From Synechococcaceae bacterium WB9_2_112 (GTDB lineage: Bacteria > Cyanobacteriota > Cyanobacteriia > PCC-6307 > Cyanobiaceae): 33,351 nt of DNA. Positions 23,633-33,351 of this stretch are shown one piece after another. A program made the position numbers and the translations under genes. The notes beneath the pieces were generated by a model that was given only the letters and a program-made list of their open reading frames with translations, was not told the origin of the DNA and searched no databases. Each line of letters opens with the position of its first letter. The stretch's first letter is position 1. Location of the stretch: contig RGUW01000006.1 of NCBI GenBank assembly GCA_010027605.1, forward strand, positions 1 through 33,351. Direction: 5' to 3'.

Positions 23633-24760
23633 GTGCGTCATTCGCCCATCAAGCTGGTTCCGCTGCTGCCTGTGTTCGCCCTGTCGGCCTGCGCACCTCA
23701 AAGCCAGGGACGTGCGCCGCTGGTGGTGCAGGTTGAGCAGGTCGGCGATGCCACCTTCATGCCCGGCATCGAAGTGGTCAGCCGACTCGAATCGACCACC
23801 AACGTGGCCCTGCGCCCCGAAGTGGATGGCCGGGTGGTCAAGATCCTGGCCGTGCAGGGGCAACAGGTGAAGGCCGGCCAGCCGATCCTGGTGCTCGACA
23901 ACGTGCAGCAGAGCGCCAACCTCAATGCCAGCCAGGCCCAGGCCCGCCGCGATCGCATCAATGCCGAGCGTTACATCTTCCTGAATCAGCAGGGAGCCGT
24001 CTCGGCCCTGCAGCGCGACTATTACGTGACCGAGGCGATCCGCAGTGCCGATCAGGTCAAGGCCAATGCGGCGAACCTTGGCTACAAATATGTGACTTCG
24101 CCGATCGCCGGGGAAATCGGTGACCTCGACACGGTCAAGCTGGGCGATTACGTGCGCCAGGGCCAGGCGATCACAGGAATCGTCGACAACAGCAACCTCT
24201 GGACCCTGATGGATGTGCCGGCCACCCAGGCCTCCCAGGTCCGCCTGGGCCAGACAGTGCAGTTGAAGACCCAGGGCAATCCGCCGGTGACAGGCAACGG
24301 CAAGGTGGTCTTCATCTCGCCTTATTTCGGGGTGAGCGGCGATCAGTCTTCGCCCAACACGGTGCTGGTCAAGGCGGAATTCCCCAATCTCACCGGCAAG
24401 TTGAAGACCGGGCAATTCGTGCGCAACCGCATCGTCACCAGCACCACCCGGCAGCTTTCGGTGCCGGTGCAGGCCGTGATGATGCAGGCCCAGCAACCCT
24501 TCGTCTACCGGATCGTGCCGTTGTCGGCAGCGTTGCCGAAGATCAAGACCTCGACCCAGATCCCCGACGCGACCAAGGCCAGACTCGAGAAGCTGCCGCC
24601 CAACACCCCCATCGTGGTCCAGACCGCCGTGCAGCTTGGGGCCCTTCAGAACAACCGTTACCCCCTGATTTCAGGCCTGAGCACCGGGGAGCGCATCGTG
24701 ATCAGCAACACGGCGCTGTTGCGTTCGGGCATGCCGGTCCAGATCGCCAACGCCAACTGA
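23633..24760 (+). CDS. RND efflux periplasmic adaptor lipoprotein (second of two)
   Basis: A 375-residue membrane fusion protein related to, but clearly different from, its upstream neighbour. The lipobox is LSAC with Cys20. The lipoyl half-motifs (VALRPEVDGRVVKILAVQGQ and VTSPIAGEIGDLDTVKLGDY) flank a short hairpin containing DRINAERYIFLNQQGAVS. The beta-barrel and membrane-proximal parts are complete. It starts with a GTG at 23633 and ends 10 bases before the pump gene. Confidence 0.88.
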   Translation: MRHSPIKLVPLLPVFALSACAPQSQGRAPLVVQVEQVGDATFMPGIEVVSRLESTTNVALRPEVDGRVVKILAVQGQQVKAGQPILVLDNVQQSANLNASQAQARRDRINAERYIFLNQQGAVSALQRDYYVTEAIRSADQVKANAANLGYKYVTSPIAGEIGDLDTVKLGDYVRQGQAITGIVDNSNLWTLMDVPATQASQVRLGQTVQLKTQGNPPVTGNGKVVFISPYFGVSGDQSSPNTVLVKAEFPNLTGKLKTGQFVRNRIVTSTTRQLSVPVQAVMMQAQQPFVYRIVPLSAALPKIKTSTQIPDATKARLEKLPPNTPIVVQTAVQLGALQNNRYPLISGLSTGERIVISNTALLRSGMPVQIANAN

Positions 24761-24770
24761 GGACCGCTCG

Positions 24771-27700
24771 ATGTCTCTTTCCGACAATTTCATCAAGCGG
24801 CCCGTTCTGACCACGGTCTGCAGCATCCTGATCGTGCTGATCGGCATCATCGCGATTCCGACGCTGCCGATCGAAAACCTTCCCAATATCGCCCCGCCGT
24901 TGATTCAGGTGACCGCCAATTACGGCGGTGCCAACTCGGTCGTGACCGAGCAGGCCGTCACCAACCCCCTGGAGCAGCAGATCAATGGTGTGCCGGGGGC
25001 GGCCTATATCTCTTCGACCAGCTCCAATACCGGTCAGAGCACGATTCAGGTTTATTTCGACGAAGACACAGATATCAGTATTGACCAGGTGAATGTGCAG
25101 AACCGGGTCTCTCTGGCGATGCCGCAGCTGCCCCAGCAGGTGTCGGCCACGGGTGTCTCGGTGATGCAGAGCACCCCATCGATTCTGCTGGCTTATCAGG
25201 TCACATCGAGTCATGGCCAGTTTGATGCCTCCTATCTCAACGGTCTGATCTACGAGCAGCTCTACTACCAGTTGGAGCGGGTGCCCGGAGTCGCCCAGGT
25301 CAACCTGCTGGGTGGCAGCAACCCAGCCTTCTGGTTGTTTGTGGACCCCGACCGCCTGACCGCCAACCAGCTCACCGCCGATCAGGTGGTGTCTGCTGTC
25401 AAAACCCAGAACAGTGTTGCTGTCGGTGGTTTGGTGGGCGGACCGCCAGCGGGTGGAGATCAGAAATTTGCCTACCCCATTCTCGTCACCGACAACGGCA
25501 ACCTTGTTTCGGTCGAACAGCTCAACGATCTGATCGTCGGCAAATCACCCCAGGGCAACCTTCTGCGCCTGCGCGACGTGGGGCAGGCCACCTACGGCTT
25601 CAACACCTTTGCCCAGCAGGCCGTCAGTGTTGATGGTTATCCATCGATCACCGTTGGAGTCTTTCAGACGCCCGAGAGTAACGCGCTTGATGTGTCTCAA
25701 GCCGTTGTGAGTGTGATGAACCAGTTCGCCCAGACGGTGCCGCCTGGGGTGCAGGTCACTGAGATCTACAACATCGGTCAGTTCATCGAATCGGCCGTCG
25801 ACGGTGTAACCGATGCACTCGGTCTGGCGATCGTTCTGGTGCTGGTCATTCTGTTCCTCTTCCTGCAGAACTGGCGCGCCACGGTCGTGCCCAGCCTGGC
25901 CATTCCCATTTCGCTGGTCGGCACCTTTGCTTTCATCAAGGTCTTCGGATTCTCGATCAACCAGCTGACCCTGCTGGGTCTGGTGCTCGCCACCGGCCTG
26001 GTGGTGGACGACGCCATTGTTGTGATCGAGGCCGTCTCCAAGAACCTTGAGGATGGCATGAGTCCGCGCAAGGCCGCCCTCGAGTGCATGGGCACCCTGA
26101 TCGGCGCCATCATTGCCACTTCGCTGGTGCTGATGGCGGTCTTTGTGCCGGTCGCGTTCTATCCGGGTGGCATCGGCATCATCTACAAGCAGTTTGCGCT
26201 GACGATCGCCTTCTCGATCGCCATCTCAACCTTCAATGCCTTGACGTTCTCGCCGATGCTGTCGGCCCTGATCCTCCGATCTGAGAAACCCCCCAGGCCC
26301 CAGGGCTGGGGCTGGACGGTGGGTGGTGTCGTCGTCGGTCTGGCCTTCGGCAGGTTCAGCGCCGCCTCCTTCGGCATCGGTGCCTATGTCTTCGGCGTGC
26401 TGCTGTTCGGTTTCGCCGGTAGCCGCCTGGCCCTGATCTTCGATCGCTTCAACACGTTCTTCGCCTGGTTGCAGAGCAGCTACATCAAGCTGCTCCACGT
26501 GCTGATCCAGAAACGGCGTTACATCCTCGCCGGTCTGGCCGGCGGCATCGTGCTCACGGTGATTGCCTTTTCGGCGCTACCAACGGCCTTCATCCCCGAG
26601 GAGGATCAGGGTTATGGCCTTGGCATTTTTCAGTTGCAGAATGGCGCTTCCCTCAGCCAGACCCAGAAGACCGGGCTTGAGATCGCCAAGGTGCTCAAGA
26701 CTGAAGACGACATCGTCGCTGCTTCGGTCATCAGTGGTTATGGATTCAATGGCGCGAGTCCTGACCAGGGAGTGTTCTTCTTTGGTCTCAAGCCGTTGGA
26801 AGAGCGCAGCGGCACCGACCAGAAGGCACCGGCCATCGTCGAACGCCTCAACGCCAAGCTCTCCAAGCTGAGCAGCGGCCTGGCGGTCGCCGCCCAACCC
26901 CCTGCCATCCCCGGATTCTCAGCCCAGGGCGGCTTCTACTTCCAGTTCAACGACCTCAGCAACGGCGCCTATACCTTCCCCCAGCTTGACGGTCTGGCCC
27001 AGGAGCTGGTGGCCGCAGGAACTGCCTCCGGGCAATTCTCCAGTCTCTACACCCAGTTCATCCCCAGTGCGCCGGCGTTCGGTCTCAAGGTTGATCGCTC
27101 GATCATGGGGGCCCTGAACATCGACTTCCAGCAGGCGATGCAGACCATTGCCGTGCTGGCCGGCGGCAACTATTCGGGACTCACTTATGAGAACGGCCAG
27201 GTGCGCAACATCTATGTTCAGTCAGAAGCATCGGGCCGCAGCACGTTGGATGACGTGTTGTCCTACTACGTGCGCAACAAGGACAACAAACTGGTTCAGG
27301 TGAGTGAGTTCGCCTCCACCGAGCTCACCAGCGCGCCGCCTGTCATCAGCCACTACAACCTCTACCGCACCGTTCTCGTGCAGGGCGCCGAGGCGATCGG
27401 CAAGAGCTCAGGTCAGGCCCTCACAGCGATTCAGCAGATCTTCAAGCAGCAGAACTTCAACAACATCGGCTACGCCTTCACCGGTCTGGCGGCGCTGCAA
27501 CTCTCGGCCGGAAGCGCCAGCGTGCTGGTCTTCGGTCTTGGTGTTCTGATTGTCTACCTGGTGCTCTCGGCCCAGTACGAGAGCTATGTGACCCCGGTGA
27601 TCATTCTGATGACCGTGCCCCTGGCCATGCTCGGAGCTCTGGTGTTTCTGGCGTTGCGCTCGATCGATCTCAACATCTATGCCCAGGTGGGTCTGGTCAC

Positions 27701-28052
27701 GTTGATCGGTCTGGCCGCCAAGAACGGCATTTTGATCGTCGAGGTGGCCGAGCAGCACCTCGAGGCCGGCATGACGATCACCGAGGCCGCCATCGCAGCA
27801 GCGGAATCGCGCATGCGACCGATCCTGATGACGGCCATTGCCTCGTTGGCCGGTTTCCTGCCGCTGGTGGTCGCCACCACCGCCGGTGCCAATAGCCAGC
27901 AGTCTCTGGGCACCGTGATCTTCGGTGGTCTTCTGGTCGCCACGGTGCTGTCACTCGGGGTGGTCCCGCCGTTCTATGTGGCGATCAAGACCCTTGAAGC
28001 CCGTTGGTTCCCCGAACAACCGGAAGAGCAGCCCCAGCTGCCGAGCGCATGA
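24771..28052 (+). CDS. RND efflux pump inner-membrane permease
   Basis: A 1093-residue AcrB/HAE1-family proton-driven drug exporter. TM1 starts at FIKRPVLTTVCSILIVLIG. The proton-relay Asp pair is at 413-414 (VVDDAIVVIE in TM4), and the Lys of TM10 is at 984 (IGLAAKNGILIVE). The two large periplasmic loops are present (after TM1 and after TM7). Between TM6 and TM7 an extra hydrophobic stretch (about residues 515-555) is longer than in AcrB. The start is an ATG with an AGGA ribosome-binding site that overlaps the adaptor stop. No outer-membrane channel gene lies in the window. Confidence 0.93.
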   Translation: MSLSDNFIKRPVLTTVCSILIVLIGIIAIPTLPIENLPNIAPPLIQVTANYGGANSVVTEQAVTNPLEQQINGVPGAAYISSTSSNTGQSTIQVYFDEDTDISIDQVNVQNRVSLAMPQLPQQVSATGVSVMQSTPSILLAYQVTSSHGQFDASYLNGLIYEQLYYQLERVPGVAQVNLLGGSNPAFWLFVDPDRLTANQLTADQVVSAVKTQNSVAVGGLVGGPPAGGDQKFAYPILVTDNGNLVSVEQLNDLIVGKSPQGNLLRLRDVGQATYGFNTFAQQAVSVDGYPSITVGVFQTPESNALDVSQAVVSVMNQFAQTVPPGVQVTEIYNIGQFIESAVDGVTDALGLAIVLVLVILFLFLQNWRATVVPSLAIPISLVGTFAFIKVFGFSINQLTLLGLVLATGLVVDDAIVVIEAVSKNLEDGMSPRKAALECMGTLIGAIIATSLVLMAVFVPVAFYPGGIGIIYKQFALTIAFSIAISTFNALTFSPMLSALILRSEKPPRPQGWGWTVGGVVVGLAFGRFSAASFGIGAYVFGVLLFGFAGSRLALIFDRFNTFFAWLQSSYIKLLHVLIQKRRYILAGLAGGIVLTVIAFSALPTAFIPEEDQGYGLGIFQLQNGASLSQTQKTGLEIAKVLKTEDDIVAASVISGYGFNGASPDQGVFFFGLKPLEERSGTDQKAPAIVERLNAKLSKLSSGLAVAAQPPAIPGFSAQGGFYFQFNDLSNGAYTFPQLDGLAQELVAAGTASGQFSSLYTQFIPSAPAFGLKVDRSIMGALNIDFQQAMQTIAVLAGGNYSGLTYENGQVRNIYVQSEASGRSTLDDVLSYYVRNKDNKLVQVSEFASTELTSAPPVISHYNLYRTVLVQGAEAIGKSSGQALTAIQQIFKQQNFNNIGYAFTGLAALQLSAGSASVLVFGLGVLIVYLVLSAQYESYVTPVIILMTVPLAMLGALVFLALRSIDLNIYAQVGLVTLIGLAAKNGILIVEVAEQHLEAGMTITEAAIAAAESRMRPILMTAIASLAGFLPLVVATTAGANSQQSLGTVIFGGLLVATVLSLGVVPPFYVAIKTLEARWFPEQPEEQPQLPSA

Positions 28053-28146
28053 CTGCTGTGCTGGTGCTGAGGTGTGCGGGTTCTCGGCGTGAAGGCTTGC
28101 TCGCTGCCTCGGCGACGGGCGATGCGCCGATCGGCTGGTGTTGACG

Positions 28147-28572
28147 ATGGGGTCTGGGGTGAGCCGCGCAAAACCCTTCGGCTTTGATGCCTTGGCGCGC
28201 ATTGTCTATGTTCACGCGGCGATGTCGTTGGTCGTTCTGACATCAGTGCTGCAGCACGCCTTGCAGCGTGGTGGCCAGGCTGCTGCTGTATCTGCCGGCG
28301 TTGGACTCGTGATCGCGGTTTCTGGCTGCGCGGCCATGGTGGGCGTCGCCAGGAATCGGTCCTTGCGCGCACTGGTGATGCTTCGTTGTCTTCTCTGGGT
28401 CACGGTTGCCAAGGTTGGGCTTGGCTTGATCACCGTTCTCAGGACCAGTGACAGTGCAACAGCGGAATCGTTGCGCGCAATCCTCCTGAATGAAGCTGTT
28501 CTGATTCCCCTGGCGATCTACTGGTCGAGGCGCATTCACACCACGTACCTCGCTGCAGTCGCGAAGACTTAG
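28147..28572 (+). CDS. Four-helix membrane protein of unknown function
   Basis: A 141-residue protein with about four hydrophobic segments: ARIVYVHAAMSLVVLTSVL, AAVSAGVGLVIAVSGCAAMV, LVMLRCLLWVTVAKVGLGLI and LLNEAVLIPLAIYW. No family is recognised. The ATG at 28147 is chosen; a GTG at 28138 would add three residues. It follows the pump gene by 94 bases on the same strand. Its Asn-Glu-Ala and Arg-Cys pairs inside helices are unusual but not diagnostic. Confidence 0.6.
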   Translation: MGSGVSRAKPFGFDALARIVYVHAAMSLVVLTSVLQHALQRGGQAAAVSAGVGLVIAVSGCAAMVGVARNRSLRALVMLRCLLWVTVAKVGLGLITVLRTSDSATAESLRAILLNEAVLIPLAIYWSRRIHTTYLAAVAKT

Positions 28573-28614
28573 CCCCCGCTGGCGATCCATCGGCGTTGTG
28601 TTGCGCTGCAGAGC

Positions 28615-30285
<1,671 letters not shown>

Positions 30286-30328
30286 TCAGAAACCTGGACG
30301 CCTGCCCAAACTAACCCCGCTTTTCGGA

Positions 30329-30808
30329 TCAGCGGCCCTCGCCGGTGTTGCCGGTGATGCCCTTGAGAAAACCGCCCAGGCCGCCCTGGCGCTGCGTGTT
30401 CTGTTGGCTCTGGCTGTTGCCGCTTCCCAGGGGTTTGGTCGCCGGTCTGCAGAGCACGGTCACGTCGGCGGCCTCACGGTTGAGACGTTCGCGCCGCTCG
30501 TAGCTGTTGGTCGGGCTCACCACGGCCCGCTCACGAATGTTCCAGAGGTTGTCCTTGCATGAGGCCGGCAGCAGCGGGTGGTCCAGCAGGGGATCGGCGA
30601 CCCCGCGCGCCTTGTTGCAGGTGGCGGCGGTGTTCTCGCGCCCGCAGGCCAGGATGTCGAGCTGCAGCTGCCGAAACAGCTCAGCCGGCGGAAACACGGT
30701 CGGGTTGAAGCTGCTGGCCTGCTGGGCCTGGGCCAGTGGGCTGCACAGCACACCCAGAACGAGCGCCACCGTGTCAAGCAGCAGCAAGGTACGAAGGGGC
30801 CTTGGCAT
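30329..30808 (-). CDS. Secreted four-cysteine protein of unknown function
   Basis: A 159-residue protein with a clear signal peptide (MPRPLRTLLLLDTVALVLGV, cleavage expected after AQAQ near residue 30). The mature part has four cysteines (ILACGRE, ATCNKAR, ASCKDNL, VLCRPAT), which suggests two disulfides in the periplasm. The C-terminal end is Gly/Gln/Asn-rich. The ATG at 30808 is preferred over 30862, because it places the basic residues right before the hydrophobic core. No family is recognised. Confidence 0.65.
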   Translation of the reverse strand: MPRPLRTLLLLDTVALVLGVLCSPLAQAQQASSFNPTVFPPAELFRQLQLDILACGRENTAATCNKARGVADPLLDHPLLPASCKDNLWNIRERAVVSPTNSYERRERLNREAADVTVLCRPATKPLGSGNSQSQQNTQRQGGLGGFLKGITGNTGEGR

Positions 30809-30867
30809 GGTGGGAGGGTGCGTGGCGGTTCCTGCGGGCTGGACTGGGCTAACCGACTGCATGGCTC

Positions 30868-31137
30868 CTATAGAAAGGAGTTGTAGTTGCGCACGGCCTC
30901 GTTGGGGCTGGGGCCTTCGACCCCCAGCAGGTGGCGTTTCTTGGCCAGCAGGTAGTCGACCAGCTCCTGCTGGACCTCCAGCAGCTCCTTGGTGCAGCCA
31001 CGAAACGCCGCGCGGTGGCGGATTTCATCGTGGCGGGTGTGCAGATCGCGCAGCATCAGCTGAATGGCATCCAGGGTGGCGCCATGCAGGCGGGCGGCTG
31101 TCTGGGAATCCACAGCGGTCAGCAAGCCAGGTGTCAT
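30868..31137 (-). CDS. Conserved helical protein of unknown function
   Basis: An 89-residue soluble protein that is mostly helical: AARLHGATLDAIQLMLRDLH, RGCTKELLEVQQELVDYLLA, then a basic KKRHLLGVEGPSPNEAVRNY end. No functional motif is seen. The ATG at 31137 is chosen because the 35 residues upstream in frame look like shadow. It is transcribed in the same direction as the secreted protein gene, 59 bases upstream of that gene's start, and may share its transcript. Confidence 0.6.
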   Translation of the reverse strand: MTPGLLTAVDSQTAARLHGATLDAIQLMLRDLHTRHDEIRHRAAFRGCTKELLEVQQELVDYLLAKKRHLLGVEGPSPNEAVRNYNSFL

Positions 31138-31235
31138 GGGCTCAATCTGACACAACTGCCCGTGCCCAGAGCCGGCACAACAGGGCTGGACAAGCCCATC
31201 ACGGTTGGTTTCATGGGCGCACCTGCACGAAATCC

Positions 31236-31373
31236 TTGGCATTCCTCAAGGCAATCGGTGGATTCTTCAACCGTCTGCTGAGCCAGCGCGAGTCGCAACC
31301 CGGGGCTGAACCTGCTGATCAGGGTTCAGCACCCCAGCCTGATTCCTCCTCGGGCATCACGATCCTGGGCTGA
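31236..31373 (+). CDS. Possible 45-residue protein
   Basis: A short ORF beginning at TTG (31236), reading LAFLKAIGGFFNRLLSQRES and then an acidic, Ser/Pro/Gln tail ending SSGITILG. The N-terminal part would form an amphipathic helix. There is no ATG in the frame near here. An ATG at 31213 is in another frame, which may indicate a one-base slip. Its composition is better than expected for a shadow ORF. Confidence 0.35.
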   Translation: MAFLKAIGGFFNRLLSQRESQPGAEPADQGSAPQPDSSSGITILG

Positions 31374-31416
31374 TGCCTCCGGTTGGGAGACGCTCTGAAG
31401 CCATCCAGTGATGGGT

Positions 31417-32750
31417 TCACCAGCTCCCGTAGCTGTTGACCTGATTTGCCATAGCAGCAGCAGAGGCATCACCAGAGGTCATCTGGGTGATCTGGTTGAT
31501 GGTGAGGTCTCCACCTGTGTAGAGCGCCTCCAGGGCGCCTTTGCCATAGATGCCGATGCCTGTGAGTCCTTTGGCAGTCACGTTGGCAGCAAAGGTGATG
31601 TCACGGGTGTCAACACCAATGATCTTGATCTTGTCGATGGCATCAAGACCTTCAATGATGTCGCATTTCGATCCATCAGCATTGTTCCCTGCTTTGCCGT
31701 AGATCCAGTTGACCAGGTATTGGTCTGACTTGATGGCGATCAGGTCGGATGCTCCATCCTTTTCGGATTTGTAGGTGTTCCATCCGAAATCACCGTGGAG
31801 TTCGTCCGCACCGAGTCCACCCATGAGGATGTCACGTCCATTGCCGCCGTGAATCAGGTCGTTACCAGCACCGCCATCGATGATGTCCCAGCCAGCCAAG
31901 CCCTTAATCACATCATTGCCGTTTCCGCCTTGTAAAACGCTTCGAGGGTATCTGAAGAATTGAAATCAATCTGTTTGCCAGTTAGTATATCGCCGTTGTC
32001 GGACGCTTTGGCGGCAAGGTTGATTTTGATAGACCCCGACCAAGAGGAGGCATTGATAGTAAGGGTTTTATCTGAAATTTCTAAGGAGATGGTGCTGGAT
32101 GGAGCGCTGGTGCCAAGCAAGCTATTGATGACACTGGTTGCAGAATAGTCCTTGTTGATGGATAGACTATTAGTACTTCCGGATGAGCTGGTTGTGCTTT
32201 GGGTAGAGGCGTTGCCATTGAAATTCAGGCTGAATGGATCATTCCACCAGCCGAGCGGAAAAGCCGATGAGTCTGGGAAGTTTGCGATGGAGTCTCTTGA
32301 GTGCGATGTTGGAAAACTTCCATAGCGAGAACCTTCCCCTATCCAGTCTGAATATTTATTGTATTTGGTGTCTGAGCTGTAAAAGCCAGTCAGGCTTGCT
32401 CCAGCCGCTTCAAGAGTTGTTGCTACAAGAGTGCTGGCACTAAATGAATATCCTCCTCCGCTGAAGCGCCAAAACTGGTTGTTTTCTTGTTGTGTTGAAT
32501 AGTTATACAAATATACGGCGGCCTCGGTAATGGCGCCGCCTGTAAGCTGTCCGCTGGCGTCATAATTCATGCTTCCTTTGTAAACTGTAGCGGCAGCGGT
32601 TGTATCATTTTCAAGGCTAAGTTTCCAGATGGAGACAAATTCGGTCTTGTCCATCAGGACTTTAATTGTTGTTTCTCTTCCATTTGATGATATGGATTTC
32701 GTTTCGCCCGATGATTGATAGCCGGCGGGGCCAATAAACCAGTTGACCAT
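31417..32750 (-). pseudogene. RTX calcium-binding protein, split by a frameshift
   Basis: Two ORFs belong together. The upstream one (from the ATG at 32750) is a Ser/Thr/Asn-rich protein with aromatic clusters and stops at 31908. The downstream one carries six RTX nonapeptide repeats of the GGxGxDxLx type (codons 31929 to 31768), which bind calcium in a beta-roll, then a C-terminal region ending ANQVNSYGSW that may hold a type I secretion signal. The repeats run seamlessly upstream of the GTG at 31911, so that codon is not the real start. Adding one T to the run at 31934-31937 (minus strand) joins DTLEAF to LQGGNGND in frame. GC content is clearly lower than in the rest of the window, strongest in the N-terminal part, which suggests transfer. 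No secretion system genes are nearby. Confidence 0.75.
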
Positions 32751-32947
32751 TGAAAGCTTAGGATTTTTTTGATATTAGCATTTGCCGCCCTCCTGGGTTG
32801 TATTCGGTTGACGCATATTCCGTTGCTCTCCAAATAGCCTCTTGCCTTCCCCTGCACGCAGACCAGCTGCTACCTCCATCAGGTGCGAGGACCAACCAGT
32901 CCGATTCACAGGCCACCCCCATAGCCAATAAGCCACCCAAGGCCTCC

Positions 32948-33194
32948 CAGCCCTTCCACCATGCCTTCTTCGCCCGTCCCGTGGAATTGGTTGCCCCTAG
33001 CCTCATCGGCAGCCTGCTGGTCAAGCGCCAACCCAAGGGCGATCTGCTGTGGGGCGTGATTGTGGAAACCGAGGCGTATGGCTAACCGAGCCCGCCAGCC
33101 AGAGGTAGAGGTGCCCGGCCCAACCAAAGAAACCCTCCTTGGAGGGCCTTGGCGATTGTATGTCTATGTGAGTTATGGCATTCACTGTTGCGTG
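32948..33194 (+). pseudogene. 3-methyladenine DNA glycosylase, degraded
   Basis: The start matches the N-terminus of the MPG/AAG-type base-excision glycosylase: [20 protein letters not shown], then [14 protein letters not shown], which includes the conserved ETEAY motif with its catalytic Glu. A TAA stop at 33082 ends this frame. The family-like GGPWRLYVYVSYGIHCCV resumes in another frame from about 33123. The middle (EPACHGYRR-type region) is degraded. After 33194 no further similarity is visible up to the window end at 33351. No credible start codon is seen. It is a remnant, not an active gene, unless the sequence here is wrong. Confidence 0.7.
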
Positions 33195-33351
33195 ATGAGA
33201 ATGGCCTCAACGATTTCCAATCTCTTCTGCAGCCACTCCGAAAGACACAAATACCATCTGATCTGTCTCTCAATTCTGCGCGAAACCTTTCATGCCCGCT
33301 ACGCCCGCCGCACCACCCCACTGCCGCACAGCTGGCGCTGCCGCTCAAGTT
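33195..33351. other. Unassigned right edge
   Basis: No feature can be supported. The frame of the glycosylase remnant stays open to the edge (reading through CLSILRETFHARYARR), but the residues do not resemble the glycosylase family. It may be the start of an unrelated sequence joined to the remnant, or the edge of a gene running out of the window. Confidence 0.3.

Noticed and set aside
28053-28146. Possible tRNA or small RNA between the pump gene and the next gene
   Set aside because: No cloverleaf, T-loop consensus or stable hairpin with a T tract could be found by reading.

Overview
The window is high-GC DNA from a picocyanobacterium of the Synechococcus/Cyanobium type. Support comes from the gene content: DUF2973 and DUF1400 proteins, a RarA fusion, a type-2 NAD(P)H dehydrogenase of the cyanobacterial kind, a PAPS reductase, and many small proteins of the sort conserved in this group. 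At least seven copies of the cyanobacterial HIP1 octamer (GCGATCGC) are also present. No mobile element, CRISPR array or tRNA gene was seen.

Layout. (1) 1-195: 3' end of a 5S rRNA gene and a terminator hairpin, so the left edge is the tail of an rRNA operon. (2) 281-3657: a BrkB/YihY membrane protein, a small zinc-ribbon membrane protein, then a leftward group (small membrane protein, xseA, xseB, DUF2834). (3) 3745-7815: a sucrose-phosphate-phosphatase-like HAD enzyme, helicase hrpB, an uncharacterised protein, and a DUF2973 protein coupled to a tiny membrane ORF. (4) 7902-11399: an HtrA protease, two small conserved proteins (one with a twin CX3C motif) and an ABC-F ATPase. (5) 11498-15915: small proteins (including a Nif11-like one), a ribbon-helix-helix regulator, anmK, ktrA, a 1-Cys peroxiredoxin and a HAD hydrolase. 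(6) 15936-20318: NDH-2/NdbB-like oxidoreductase, cysH, coaX, peroxiredoxin Q, an Sfp-type phosphopantetheinyl transferase and a DUF1400 protein. (7) 20334-28052: the rarA fusion gene divergent from an RND efflux operon with two adaptor lipoproteins and one pump. (8) 28147-31373: a membrane protein, phosphoglucomutase and small conserved proteins. (9) 31417-33351: a lower-GC RTX calcium-binding protein gene and a broken 3-methyladenine DNA glycosylase.

The most striking feature is a series of broken reading frames. In xseA, hrpB, htrA and the Sfp-type transferase gene, the frame changes exactly where a short conserved block is missing. In xseA and the transferase the missing block is the catalytic or metal-binding motif. 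The RTX gene has a probable one-base slip at a homopolymer, and the glycosylase is degraded. Loss of the transferase would normally be lethal, so assembly error or strain mixing is the leading explanation. A real run of small deletions has not been excluded.

No clearly new multi-gene system was found. The best biological leads are the two-adaptor RND pump, the twin-CX3C mini-protein, the RTX protein with a low-GC N-terminal region, and the tight coupling of small membrane ORFs to conserved genes of unknown function.
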